Source of the DNA: DASQDN01 sp035630195
GTDB taxonomy: Bacteria; Acidobacteriota; Terriglobia; Bryobacterales; Bryobacteraceae
Length of the DNA: 16,437 nt
Assembly (NCBI GenBank): GCA_035630195.1
Contig: DASQLD010000591.1
Span: 1 to 16,437 of the forward strand
Reading direction: 5' to 3'
The position numbers and the translations under genes are program-made. Of this stretch, positions 1 to 7,138 are shown one piece after another (the first letter of the stretch is position 1; every line of letters starts with the position of its first letter). The notes under the pieces were generated by a model, which did not search any database, was not told the origin of the DNA, and was given only the letters and a program-made list of their open reading frames with translations.

Positions 1-2
1 AG

Positions 3-461
3 ACAGTACGCATAGAAGCGACGCGCGCATTGGTGCGGTTGGGAAGGGACGAAGGGGCTTTGCTCTTGAGACTGCGCGCCCTTCAAGCAGATGCCGAACC
101 GGAAGTGATCGCCACGGTGTTCAGCGCGATCATTGAGCTGGAGCGCCGTGATGGAGTGCATTTCGTCGCGCAGTTTCTCAAAGCAGGAGGCCCGACAGCC
201 GAAGAAGCCGCACTATCGTTGGGGGAATCTCGAACTCTCGAAGCGCTGGAAATACTCAAAGAGTACGTCGATAACGTCCGTCAGGGCCCCCTGCGAAGAA
301 CTGTTATTACAGCCATAGCGCTCACCCGGCTGACCGAGGGCACGGATTTTCTGCTGCAACTGATACGCCGTGATGCTCCTGGACTGCAGGAAGCGAAGCA
401 GGCGCTCCTGGACTACGGGGTCCTTTCGGAGGCGGATAGAGCTACGCTTCTGACCCGGTGA
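3..461 (+). CDS. HEAT-repeat protein, 3' end only (5' end outside window)
   Basis: The frame is open to the left edge with no stop, so this is the C-terminal part of a longer protein; the TTG at 30 lies inside a repeat helix and is not a convincing start. About 152 residues are visible. They form alternating amphipathic helices of the HEAT/PBS-lyase type: 'VRIEATRALVRLG' at the left edge, then 'EVIATVFSAIIELERRDG', 'EEAALSLGESRTLEALEIL' and 'RRTVITAIALTRLTEG', spaced about 30 to 40 residues apart. Such repeats are protein-binding scaffolds. No catalytic domain or signal peptide is visible because the N-terminus is missing, so the partner and role are unknown. It ends 9 bp before the stop of a possible minus-strand mini-gene. 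Confidence 0.75.
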   Translation, partial: TVRIEATRALVRLGRDEGALLLRLRALQADAEPEVIATVFSAIIELERRDGVHFVAQFLKAGGPTAEEAALSLGESRTLEALEILKEYVDNVRQGPLRRTVITAIALTRLTEGTDFLLQLIRRDAPGLQEAKQALLDYGVLSEADRATLLTR

Positions 462-470
462 GTCGTTGGC

Positions 471-656
471 CTATCTGCCCGAAAGCGAGCAGGCGCTATC
501 GGGAGCCGGGTCTCGAAGCGGCTCCTTAGACGGCTTACGCGGTGTTTCCAGCATCGCGCGGCGGCAGATATCGCAGCGCTTATGATTCGGCGACTTTTTG
601 GTGAAACCACGACCGCATTCGCAAACGGCGTCCCGGCGCTTGTAGTTTAGGTTCAT
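471..656 (-). CDS. Small Cys-rich zinc-ribbon-like hypothetical protein
   Basis: A 61-residue frame starting at ATG 656; the TTG one codon upstream is an alternative. It has four cysteines as C12-x-C14 and C28-x-x-C31, with 'CECGRGF' and 'KRCDICRR' around them. This resembles a small zinc knuckle with the second pair followed by basic residues. The C-terminal half is polar and low in hydrophobics, so it is probably disordered. No good Shine-Dalgarno sits in front of either start. It faces the HEAT-repeat gene tail to tail. The paired cysteines and the lack of any other gene here are the only support. If it is not real, 462-799 is a non-coding gap. Confidence 0.4.
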   Translation of the reverse strand: MNLNYKRRDAVCECGRGFTKKSPNHKRCDICRRAMLETPRKPSKEPLRDPAPDSACSLSGR

Positions 657-752
657 CAAACATATATGCGTAAAATTAGGGTCAAAAATCTCCTAGGATT
701 TTCCCGAGAGGCAGTTTCTGGGTATGGCGGCGGTGAACCAGGGCAGTGGAAG

Positions 753-781
753 TTGTAACAAAACATTCAGTTAGCTACAAT
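753..781 (+). promoter_or_regulatory. Candidate sigma70-type promoter for the amidohydrolase
   Basis: TTGTAA at 753-758 (4 of 6 to TTGACA) and TACAAT at 776-781 (5 of 6 to TATAAT) are separated by exactly 17 bp. Transcription would begin near 788, only about 12 nt before the ATG at 800, where no clear Shine-Dalgarno is visible. The position supports the ATG at 800 over upstream in-frame starts, since those would lie before the predicted transcript. The rest of 657-799 shows nothing else recognisable. Confidence 0.45.
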
Positions 782-799
782 TGCCGCATCGCCATCGTT

Positions 800-2110
800 A
801 TGAAAACTCTGCTTTGTGTATGCGCCTCGGCTGCCGTGCTTCTCGGCGCCGACTACGATCTTCTTCTGAAGGGCGGCCATGTCCTCGATGGGAAGAATAA
901 GCTGAACGCTGTTCGCGATGTCGCGATCAAGGACGGCAAGATCGCGGCGGTGGCCGAGAAGATCGATCCGGAGACCGCGACAAGGACCGTCGACGCGTCG
1001 GGACTGTATGTCGCGCCGGGACTGATCGATATTCACACCCATGTCTTCACCGGTACAGGAGAACGCGGCTCGTATGCCGGCGACAACAGCATCATGCCGG
1101 ACGGATTCACACTGCGCGTCGGCGTGACAACGATCGTCGACGCCGGGAGTTCGGGCTGGCGTAATTTTCCGGACTTCAAGGACAGGATCCTCGACCGATC
1201 GAAGACGCGCGTGCTGGCGCTCCTCAATATCGTCGGCAGCGGTATGCGCGGCGACAAATTCGAGCATCAGGTAGAAGATATGGACGCGAAGGCCACTGCC
1301 GACATGGCTCTGAAACACAAGGGCGTAGTCGTCGGCATTAAGACGGCTCATTATCGCGGGCCGGAGTGGACGCCGGTCGATCGCGCAGTCGAGGCCGGAA
1401 CAATGGCAGGGAATATCCCGGTCATGGTCGATTTCGGGACCGATCATTCTACTCGGCCGTTGCAGGAGTTGCTGACCAAAAAACTGCGGCCCGGCGACAT
1501 CTATACTCACGCCTTTTCCGGACTTCGGAACGAGTTGGTGGATGGCAAGCCGAATCCAGGCTTCATTGAGGGTCGCAAGCGCGGCGTAATTTTTGATGTC
1601 GGTCACGGAGGTGGAAGCTTTCTGTGGCGTGTGGCCGCACCAATCGTTAAGTCGGGCTTTCTGCCGGATTCGATCTCGACGGATCTCCACATCGGCAGCA
1701 TGAACGCGGGTATGAAAGACATGTTGAACGTCGCCAGCAAATTTCTGGCGCTCGGTATGTCGGTGGACGATGTGGTGACCCGTTCCACATGGAATCCGGC
1801 GCGTGAGATCAAGCGAGAAGATCTCGGCCACCTGAGCGTCGGCGCGATTGCAGACGTCGCGGTACTGCGACTGAACAAAGGCGATTTCGGGTTTGTCGAT
1901 ATGTACGGCGCTAAGATGCGCGGGAACCAGAAGCTGACGTGTGAGATGACAATTAAGGACGGAAAGGTCCTCTATGATCTCAATGGCCTCTCCCGGGACG
2001 AATGGACGAAGCTGCCGGAGGGTTATGGCCCGCAAGGAACGTCTGCATGGGATGCCACTATCGGCCATGGTCGTGCGGGGCGTAGCGCACCTGCCAAATC
2101 CAAACCCTAA
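800..2110 (+). CDS. Exported amidohydrolase/deacetylase-family metallohydrolase
   Basis: 436 residues from ATG 800. In-frame codons run back to about 746, but only the 800 start gives a clean Sec signal peptide (residues 1-17, 'MKTLLCVCASAAVLLGA'). The family signatures are clear: an N-terminal beta-sandwich beginning 'LLLKGGHVLDGKN', 'VAPGLIDIHTHVF' with metal ligands H79 and H81, K181 in 'GIKTAHY' as the likely carboxylated bridging lysine, H237 in 'THAFSG', H269 in 'DVGHGGG' and D295 in 'STDLH'. The binuclear metal set therefore appears complete. Length and motif order fit the amidohydrolase-superfamily branch that is often misannotated as dihydroorotase and includes N-acyl-amino-acid or N-acyl-sugar deacylases. 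The substrate cannot be told from sequence. A periplasmic location is inferred from the leader. The next gene starts 59 bp downstream with its own promoter-like element. Confidence 0.88.
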   Translation: MKTLLCVCASAAVLLGADYDLLLKGGHVLDGKNKLNAVRDVAIKDGKIAAVAEKIDPETATRTVDASGLYVAPGLIDIHTHVFTGTGERGSYAGDNSIMPDGFTLRVGVTTIVDAGSSGWRNFPDFKDRILDRSKTRVLALLNIVGSGMRGDKFEHQVEDMDAKATADMALKHKGVVVGIKTAHYRGPEWTPVDRAVEAGTMAGNIPVMVDFGTDHSTRPLQELLTKKLRPGDIYTHAFSGLRNELVDGKPNPGFIEGRKRGVIFDVGHGGGSFLWRVAAPIVKSGFLPDSISTDLHIGSMNAGMKDMLNVASKFLALGMSVDDVVTRSTWNPAREIKREDLGHLSVGAIADVAVLRLNKGDFGFVDMYGAKMRGNQKLTCEMTIKDGKVLYDLNGLSRDEWTKLPEGYGPQGTSAWDATIGHGRAGRSAPAKSKP

Positions 2111-2137
2111 GAGCGGCTCGTTGAGCTCAGCGTTTTT

Positions 2138-2146
2138 TGGTATATT
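2138..2146 (+). promoter_or_regulatory. Candidate extended -10 element for the 270-aa/CHASE2 operon
   Basis: TGG followed by TATATT makes a TGn-type extended -10, 24 bp before the TTG start at 2170. The nearest -35-like hexamer (TTGAGC, 2121-2126) is only 14 bp away, so recognition would depend on the extended -10. A perfect TTGACA at 2145-2150 has no partner -10 at 16-18 bp. Confidence 0.3.
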
Positions 2147-2169
2147 GACAATCCAGCGCGGAGCTCAAC

Positions 2170-2982
2170 TTGTTCTCACAATTTGTTCCTTTGGCTATCT
2201 TTGTCTGTAGCCTTCCTCTGGTCGCGCAGGCAATACGGGTAATCGAGATAGATAAGGGCTGGACGTTGCAATCTAAACCGCTTGGATGGGGTGAGATTGT
2301 TCCTTCAGCCAGCGAGATCTCGGGCGAACGCTCATCAGTCAATCTGGTATTGGAGTGCAAGAAGGCATGGCTTGCATACTCCTGCAGGAATGTTCCCTGC
2401 AAGGTGACCCCCTGCGTCACAGCGGCTTCGGGTGAAGTTTACGTTCGTAAGATCGATCCACCTACGTTTGTGGCTGGGCTCTCGACGAAGCTCGAGGCAC
2501 TCTGGAAGCGCAAAGCGCGGGCGCCCGTGACGCTTGCCGCCCGGGCAGGAGGAAGCCCCAATGACGCATTTCTTCTTCAGGACGAACGAGGTGTTCATTG
2601 GGGACCGTCGCTGCACAGAGTTCTCGAAGGTAAATACTGTTTTCGGCTGTCGCACCTTTGGAAGGATGTTGAGCTGAAGACTTTCACCTTCGAGTGGGAC
2701 CGTGGTGTGGATCCGGAAGGCATTGCAAAAGTGGGCGATCTGGCTCCGGGCGGTTATCTTCTCGAGAAAGGCCTCAATGGCTCTTGCACGCCGGATCCGG
2801 AAAGCTTGCCGGCGTGGGTGGTTATCGCTGCTCCCGATGGGTTTGCCAAGCTGAACCCGGAATGGCAAAAGAGCGCTAAATGGCTAGAGCAGCTCTCGTC
2901 GGAGGGCGCCAGCGTGGCGACTGTAACCACCGCCCGGCAGGGAGTGTTGGCAACCATGGCTGAGATCGTGGAAGGACCGTGA
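2170..2982 (+). CDS. Secreted protein of unknown function, coupled to CHASE2 gene
   Basis: 270 residues. The start is TTG 2170: GGAG at 2160-2163 lies 6 nt upstream, and the first 21 residues form a Sec signal peptide ('MFSQFVPLAIFVCSLPLVAQA'). I do not recognise a family. The mature part has six cysteines (C63, C72, C77, C82, C157, C206), four clustered within 20 residues, which suits disulfide formation in the periplasm. The middle (about 85-180) looks beta-rich. The C-terminal part has a 'WVVIAAPDGF' strand followed by helical segments. No transmembrane segment follows the signal peptide. Its TGA overlaps the GTG of the CHASE2 gene (GTGA), which implies coupled translation and probably a shared job, perhaps as the secreted partner of the CHASE2 sensor. 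That role is inferred from position only. Confidence 0.8.
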   Translation: MFSQFVPLAIFVCSLPLVAQAIRVIEIDKGWTLQSKPLGWGEIVPSASEISGERSSVNLVLECKKAWLAYSCRNVPCKVTPCVTAASGEVYVRKIDPPTFVAGLSTKLEALWKRKARAPVTLAARAGGSPNDAFLLQDERGVHWGPSLHRVLEGKYCFRLSHLWKDVELKTFTFEWDRGVDPEGIAKVGDLAPGGYLLEKGLNGSCTPDPESLPAWVVIAAPDGFAKLNPEWQKSAKWLEQLSSEGASVATVTTARQGVLATMAEIVEGP

Positions 2983-4193
2983 GCCACAGATCCCGTGAGC
3001 TTCTGAAATCCGAATTGATAATGGTGGTCGTCACCTTCCTATTGCTCTTTCCGGACTTCCACGGAATGTTCGCCGGCATGGAAGGTTTTGCGTTCGACTT
3101 GTACATGAAAATGATGCCGGAGTCACGTGCGGCGGCGGACAGTCCTGTCGTGATCGACGTAGACGATCAGTCCTATCGGGATTGCTTTGGGAGTGCTTCT
3201 CCGCTGAAGCCGGAGAAGGTAATGGATCTCGTCAATCTCGCTTTGAAGAATGAAGCAAAGGTCGTTGCGGTCGATTTGGTGACAGATTCCGAGGGTTATC
3301 GATTCCTGCACACCGATGCTGCCGAGGGGCAGAGCGTTATTTGGTCAGCCACTGCAAGTGTCGTATCTCGCGAAGTATCATTCCTTCAATGGCTCGTTGG
3401 CTGCGACGCTCAGTTCATGAAACCCGGCGTAGCTTTGGGTCAGATGGTCACTCCAAATCCCGGTTTTCTCTGGGCTGTCCCCGCTTACGCGCGTGATGAT
3501 GACCTTCGCATTCGCCGGTTGCCTCGCAGCTATCCATTGGAAAATTCGAAAGAACTCATTCCGGCGCTTTCCCGAAAGACAGCCATGCGGTTCCGCGAGT
3601 TGCCATCCGATGCAAACGCGCCGGAATTGATGATTACTCACAAGGGCGAAAAGCTGGATCGCATTCCCGCAACAAAGTTGCTGGGCTGCACTCCAAACGG
3701 TAAGCTAGAGCCTACCGTATTCCCTGACTCGTTCAAAGAGCCTGCTTTGTCGCAGCAGGGAATAAAGGATAGGATCGTGTTGGTGGGCGGCACTTTCCGT
3801 CAGAGCAACGATTTTCATGAGAGTTCCCATGGCATGTTGCCAGGAGTCGTAATAAACGCAAATGCAATCCAAGCGGAACTAAACGGGCACTACGTCGCCA
3901 ATCCAAAAAAAGTTTGGCTCTTTTTACTCGATGTGATCATCGGAACGGTCTTCACAGTCCTGGTATGGCGATTCCCGCCGGCTAACGACTGGAGGTTAAT
4001 TCTCGTGACGATCATCGCAGTCGTTCTGTTGTATGTGATTGCCGGACGTTTTCTTCTTGCTGCGAATATCTTATGGGTGAGTTGGACTGGCGCTCTCATT
4101 GGCGCCGTATCTGGATTCATTGTTGAAAGAGGGTTTGAAAAACCTAAGCCGAGCACGTCTCAGGAGACTGTCCCACCGGTGTCCCGAGTATGA
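2979..4193 (+). CDS. Stand-alone CHASE2-domain membrane protein
   Basis: 404 residues from GTG 2979, with a purine-rich GGAAGG at 2970-2975. CHASE2 is an extracytoplasmic sensor domain flanked by membrane helices. Here helix 1 is about 12-27 and the domain spans about 38-305. Hallmarks are 'FAFDLYMKMMP', 'SPVVIDVDDQSYRD', 'AKVVAVDL', 'DRIVLVGGTF' (265-273) and 'GMLPGVVINANAIQAELNG' (285-303). Three closely spaced C-terminal helices follow (about 312-330, 339-357, 361-382). CHASE2 normally feeds a cyclase, kinase or GGDEF domain, but this protein stops about 22 residues after the last helix, so no output domain is present. Signalling would need a partner, and the coupled secreted protein and the convergent caspase-like gene are the obvious candidates. 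Its last 50 bp are also coding on the other strand. Confidence 0.88.
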   Translation: MSHRSRELLKSELIMVVVTFLLLFPDFHGMFAGMEGFAFDLYMKMMPESRAAADSPVVIDVDDQSYRDCFGSASPLKPEKVMDLVNLALKNEAKVVAVDLVTDSEGYRFLHTDAAEGQSVIWSATASVVSREVSFLQWLVGCDAQFMKPGVALGQMVTPNPGFLWAVPAYARDDDLRIRRLPRSYPLENSKELIPALSRKTAMRFRELPSDANAPELMITHKGEKLDRIPATKLLGCTPNGKLEPTVFPDSFKEPALSQQGIKDRIVLVGGTFRQSNDFHESSHGMLPGVVINANAIQAELNGHYVANPKKVWLFLLDVIIGTVFTVLVWRFPPANDWRLILVTIIAVVLLYVIAGRFLLAANILWVSWTGALIGAVSGFIVERGFEKPKPSTSQETVPPVSRV

Positions 4194-5280
4194 TTTCCGC
4201 GGCGCTCTCGCTCTTGGCGATGACGGGGCGCTGATCCTTGCCGTGCTTTTTCTGAACACTCTCGGTAACGTCCTGCTGTACGCGAGTGAATAAGTCTCCA
4301 AGCCGCATACATCCCTTTCCCTGAGCCAGATGCCGGATCAGACTCGCCGTAAAATATCCGTTCCCATCGGCCTCATATGCGAGCTGATCGGCTTGGCACG
4401 AACTCAAGATGTAACGGCCAGCCCCTTCGCGAAGACGATCGAGATCCTGGACGCCAAGCGCTTGGCCAGGTTCCGCGGCGCCGCTATGACATGTGTCGAA
4501 AATCGCAACGGTTCTTTGGGCGACGCAGCGATTACATAGAATGCTGGAGATCTCCACCATCGGCAAGGCGCTCCCGAAGATGAGGTCGCGGCTTGTGACA
4601 TTCGTGTCGTAAGTCAGTAGGTAGCTTACGCGCCGCAGATCGTCGGAACGCGCCGATCCGTGTGTCGATATGTAAACAACCACCACATCCTCTGGCTTAG
4701 CGCGACGAGCAATCGTGTTCAAACGCGCCTTAATCAGGGGTGTCGTTGCTTGATCGTTCGTCAGAAGGTACACCTGATCGCCAGGAAACCGTCCTATCCG
4801 GGGATCTCGCAATGCGCCGGCGAATGCGGAGGCATCCGCGTCGGCGTATTGCAGCGGCGCCGCGCCGGCGTCTGGATTGAACCGGCTCACGCCGACGACT
4901 AACGCCCACTTTTGTCCGACAGCTCCAAGGTTTTCGTAGATGCGTGGAACAGCCAAAACAAAAGGATCGCGCTGATCGCGCAGCGCCTCGGACTCGTAGC
5001 GTTCAGCCGCTTGCAGATCTAACTTCTGCCGGGCCGGGTTCTCCCCAAGACGTTTGAGGCAGAGTTGCCGGTAATAATAGGCATCGCCGAAGCTCGGATC
5101 TTGATCTAGCGCGCCCCTCAGCAACGAAACAGCCTTCGTCATATCCGGCTTCGCCGATTGAGCTGAAAGCAGCTCAAGAGCCTGATAAGTCAAGTCCCGC
5201 GCGGCGCCATTGACGTCTAAAGCGTTCTGGCCACGCAATACCTCGGTAGCCGCCAAGGCTAACCATTCCCGCCGTGTCAT
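4144..5280 (-). CDS. Caspase-like (peptidase C14) protein with N-terminal TPR-like helices
   Basis: 378 residues. Residues about 30-105 are helical and TPR-like ('AVSLLRGALDQDPSFGDAYY'). Residues about 123-335 form a caspase-fold domain: 'KWALVVGVSRF' (124-134) is the first strand, H207 in 'VVYISTHG' and C264 in 'FDTCHSG' are the expected catalytic dyad, and 'YILSSCQADQLAYE' (290-303) and 'GYFTASLIRHL' (308-318) follow the usual order. It should therefore be an active cysteine endopeptidase, probably cleaving after a basic or acidic residue as clan CD members do. The N-terminus 'MTRREWLALAA' resembles a twin-arginine leader, but the hydrophobic stretch is short and broken by 'TE', so export is uncertain. 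It lies 12 bp after the TPR/proline-rich gene (one operon) and overlaps the end of the CHASE2 gene by 50 bp. Confidence 0.88.
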   Translation of the reverse strand: MTRREWLALAATEVLRGQNALDVNGAARDLTYQALELLSAQSAKPDMTKAVSLLRGALDQDPSFGDAYYYRQLCLKRLGENPARQKLDLQAAERYESEALRDQRDPFVLAVPRIYENLGAVGQKWALVVGVSRFNPDAGAAPLQYADADASAFAGALRDPRIGRFPGDQVYLLTNDQATTPLIKARLNTIARRAKPEDVVVVYISTHGSARSDDLRRVSYLLTYDTNVTSRDLIFGSALPMVEISSILCNRCVAQRTVAIFDTCHSGAAEPGQALGVQDLDRLREGAGRYILSSCQADQLAYEADGNGYFTASLIRHLAQGKGCMRLGDLFTRVQQDVTESVQKKHGKDQRPVIAKSESAAEIILGTPVGQSPETCSA

Positions 5281-5292
5281 TGCAGTATTGCG

Positions 5293-6651
5293 CTACGCCT
5301 TTGGAGGCGTTGCTTTTCTCGGAGCAGTCTTCGGCTTCGCGGGTTCAGGAGGTGGCAAAGGACTAGCGCCAACTTTCTTTCGCATCTCATTCTGAATATC
5401 GATCGGCACCTTAGCCTTATTAATTGCAAGCACTGTGGGGATATCGACAGGATTGAACTCCAGGGGAGCGCTGCGGATGATCTCCATGATCTGGTCAGCA
5501 GGAACGGATGCCTGATAGAGCTTTATGATGTCGCTCGCCGTATTCGCCTTCGGCGTCGGCACTGCAGGCGGTGCAGGAGGAGGAGTCTGCACAGGGGCCG
5601 GCGCCGGCGTCGGCGGCGCCTCTTGATTACGCGCGCGCGTGGTTGGAGTAACGGTCTTTTTCTCCTGCGCCTGCTGCTGGTCGAGCGTGCGGTAACGAGC
5701 AATGGAGTCCCGAAGACGCGCTACCGTTTCTACGAAATACTTTTCATTGCGATTGGTTTCTAACGCTTTGTCATAGTATTCCTGGGCTTGAAACAGATTC
5801 GCCCGCTGGTCCTTGTAGGACTTCGATTCATAGGACATCGCCTCATGAACGAGACCGAGGTCATAGAGCCGGTAGGATTCATGCTCAACATTCGAAAACG
5901 GAGGAGTCGCTTGCAGCTCCTCGAGAGCCCGGGACCAGAGCCGCTGATCCATGAAGTCGGCCGCCCGATTCAGACGATCTTCTCCCGTAGCAATTTTGAC
6001 TGGCACCGCCAGAGTCGTATTGCCCAACTTGGCGCCAATCCGGTTCACCACGTTATGCACCAGGATCTGTTTGACATCTTCCGGTGTTTGAGGAATCGGT
6101 TCCGCGGTAGCCTTGGCGCCTGGAACACGAATTCCGAAGAAGGAATTTGCACCCTTCCCCGCCCCTTCTACATATGTCTTGTCATACATGTCCGACACGT
6201 TGTCGGCATCATGAACACGTCCGGATTGATCCAGCACTTGATATGCGACTTTCAACGAGCCTGTCCATCGATTCGTCACGGTTGTCGTGTTTCCGGATCG
6301 CTGCGTGTTCTTATGCGGCTGCGGAGCCGCGTATCCGGTTACGTTTAAATACAACGTCCATTCGGCTTCTTTCGGACTTTGTTTCTTTTGCAACGTCTTC
6401 TCATGAGAAACAATTTCGGTTTCGAGCGTGGATAGGAGACTCTCAAGTACAGCCTGATATTCCTTACTGGCAACCTTCCCGGTGAATGCAATCGACGTAT
6501 CCGACAATCGGACCAGGGCCGGCTGGCGTACCTCTAAGTCAATGTTTTTTCTCCTCAAACTCCCGAAGCCGGGATCCGCCAGGAGGACGATCGGGCTGCC
6601 AAAGATGATCGCTGAAACCAAGCGGGCAAATGATTTACTACGGCCGTGCAT
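5293..6651 (-). CDS. Secreted TPR/proline-rich protein, first gene of the caspase operon
   Basis: 452 residues from ATG 6651, preceded by AAAGGAGA at good spacing. A Sec signal peptide covers about 1-25. Residues 35-215 form a beta-rich domain of unknown type containing 'EWTLYLNVTGY' and 'GSLKVAYQVLD'. Residues about 223-322 are helical and TPR-like ('RLNRAADFMDQRLWSRALEEL', then 'FQAQEYYDKALETN'). A Pro/Ala/Thr-rich linker runs about 335-370, a small helical module about 373-428 ('SDIIKLYQASVPADQIMEII', then 'VLAINKAKVPIDIQNEM'), and a Pro/Lys-rich tail ends the protein. The small module resembles the paired-helix repeat (Lxx-AGV-x-xx-I) found in many secreted bacterial proteins. No enzyme motif is visible. 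A scaffold or assembly role for the downstream caspase is inferred from the shared operon. The fold of the first domain is not recognised. Confidence 0.82.
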   Translation of the reverse strand: MHGRSKSFARLVSAIIFGSPIVLLADPGFGSLRRKNIDLEVRQPALVRLSDTSIAFTGKVASKEYQAVLESLLSTLETEIVSHEKTLQKKQSPKEAEWTLYLNVTGYAAPQPHKNTQRSGNTTTVTNRWTGSLKVAYQVLDQSGRVHDADNVSDMYDKTYVEGAGKGANSFFGIRVPGAKATAEPIPQTPEDVKQILVHNVVNRIGAKLGNTTLAVPVKIATGEDRLNRAADFMDQRLWSRALEELQATPPFSNVEHESYRLYDLGLVHEAMSYESKSYKDQRANLFQAQEYYDKALETNRNEKYFVETVARLRDSIARYRTLDQQQAQEKKTVTPTTRARNQEAPPTPAPAPVQTPPPAPPAVPTPKANTASDIIKLYQASVPADQIMEIIRSAPLEFNPVDIPTVLAINKAKVPIDIQNEMRKKVGASPLPPPEPAKPKTAPRKATPPKA

Positions 6652-6676
6652 GAATCTCCTTTAAATCTTTCGATAG

Positions 6677-6682
6677 ATCTTA
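6677..6682 (-). promoter_or_regulatory. Possible -10 element for the TPR/caspase operon
   Basis: TAAGAT on the minus strand, 25 bp before ATG 6651, is preceded by TG but without the n spacer of a true extended -10. No convincing -35 is found at 16-18 bp. It is listed because the 70-bp gap upstream of this operon must hold its promoter. Confidence 0.2.
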
Positions 6683-6721
6683 CACTAAATCCTTAGGTAA
6701 TGGGGCCACGGGCCGCAGCCG

Positions 6722-7138
6722 TTAAGATTCCTGACCGAGCGCCAGAACAAAATAATGTGCCTGCGTTTCGCCAACGTTTTTCCAACCATGCTCCTCGTTC
6801 GAAGCCACGTACACGACGGAACCAGGACCCAGCTTTTGACTTTGTCCAGTGATTGTTACTTCGAGCGTGCCTTCGCGAATGAAGATCATCTCCTCATGCA
6901 GATGATGGTGCGGTCCGTGGGGCGCAAGACCTGGTGCTAGCTCGGTTTGATGCACCTGGATGTTGAAACCCTTACGAGTCTTGCCCTTCAACACGGGTCG
7001 CTGCCTGTTTTTGCCGTTTTGTCGGACGATAAGGTCTTCGAAGTTGAACAGCTTTGAGGGAAGCGCAGATTGATCCTGAGCCATTCCTGCTGAGGCGGCG
7101 GCAAGAAGCATCGAGAGTTCGCGGCGTGAATAGCTCAT
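6722..7138 (-). CDS. Tat-exported cupin-domain protein
   Basis: 138 residues. The N-terminus 'SRRELSMLLAAASAGMA' is a short twin-arginine-type leader, so export in folded form is likely. A single cupin barrel follows (about 55-135). Motif 1 is 'PHGPHHHLHEEMIFIREG' (73-90), giving the metal ligands H79, H81 and E82 or E83. Motif 2 is 'GPGSVVYVASNEEHGW', with H117 as the last ligand. The size is that of a one-domain cupin that binds a small ligand or acts as an isomerase or dioxygenase, and the substrate is not readable. Its ATG overlaps the TGA of the upstream esterase gene (ATGA), so the two are translationally coupled. This suggests they handle the same compound, perhaps a carbohydrate released by the esterase. 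Confidence 0.85.
   Translation of the reverse strand: MSYSRRELSMLLAAASAGMAQDQSALPSKLFNFEDLIVRQNGKNRQRPVLKGKTRKGFNIQVHQTELAPGLAPHGPHHHLHEEMIFIREGTLEVTITGQSQKLGPGSVVYVASNEEHGWKNVGETQAHYFVLALGQES

Noticed and set aside
413..610. Second minus-strand frame (65 codons) overlapping the Cys-rich mini-gene
   Set aside because: It is Arg/Ser/Ala-rich without motifs, overlaps the end of the HEAT-repeat gene and competes with a frame that has paired cysteines.
767..2068. Long (433-codon) open frame on the minus strand opposite the amidohydrolase
   Set aside because: It lies wholly inside a well-supported gene, shows no known motif, and its His/Arg/Asp-rich make-up is what GC-rich codons give when read antisense.
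2145..2150. Perfect TTGACA hexamer
   Set aside because: No acceptable -10 lies 16-18 bp downstream, and such a promoter would start inside the signal-peptide codons.
2335..2868. 177-codon minus-strand frame opposite the secreted orphan gene
   Set aside because: It has no motif or ribosome site, while the plus-strand gene has a signal peptide, a ribosome site and coupling to CHASE2.
6690..6721. GGCC-rich inverted repeat as a terminator for the cupin operon
   Set aside because: The stem is only 4 bp with a 3-nt loop and no T-tract follows on the minus strand.
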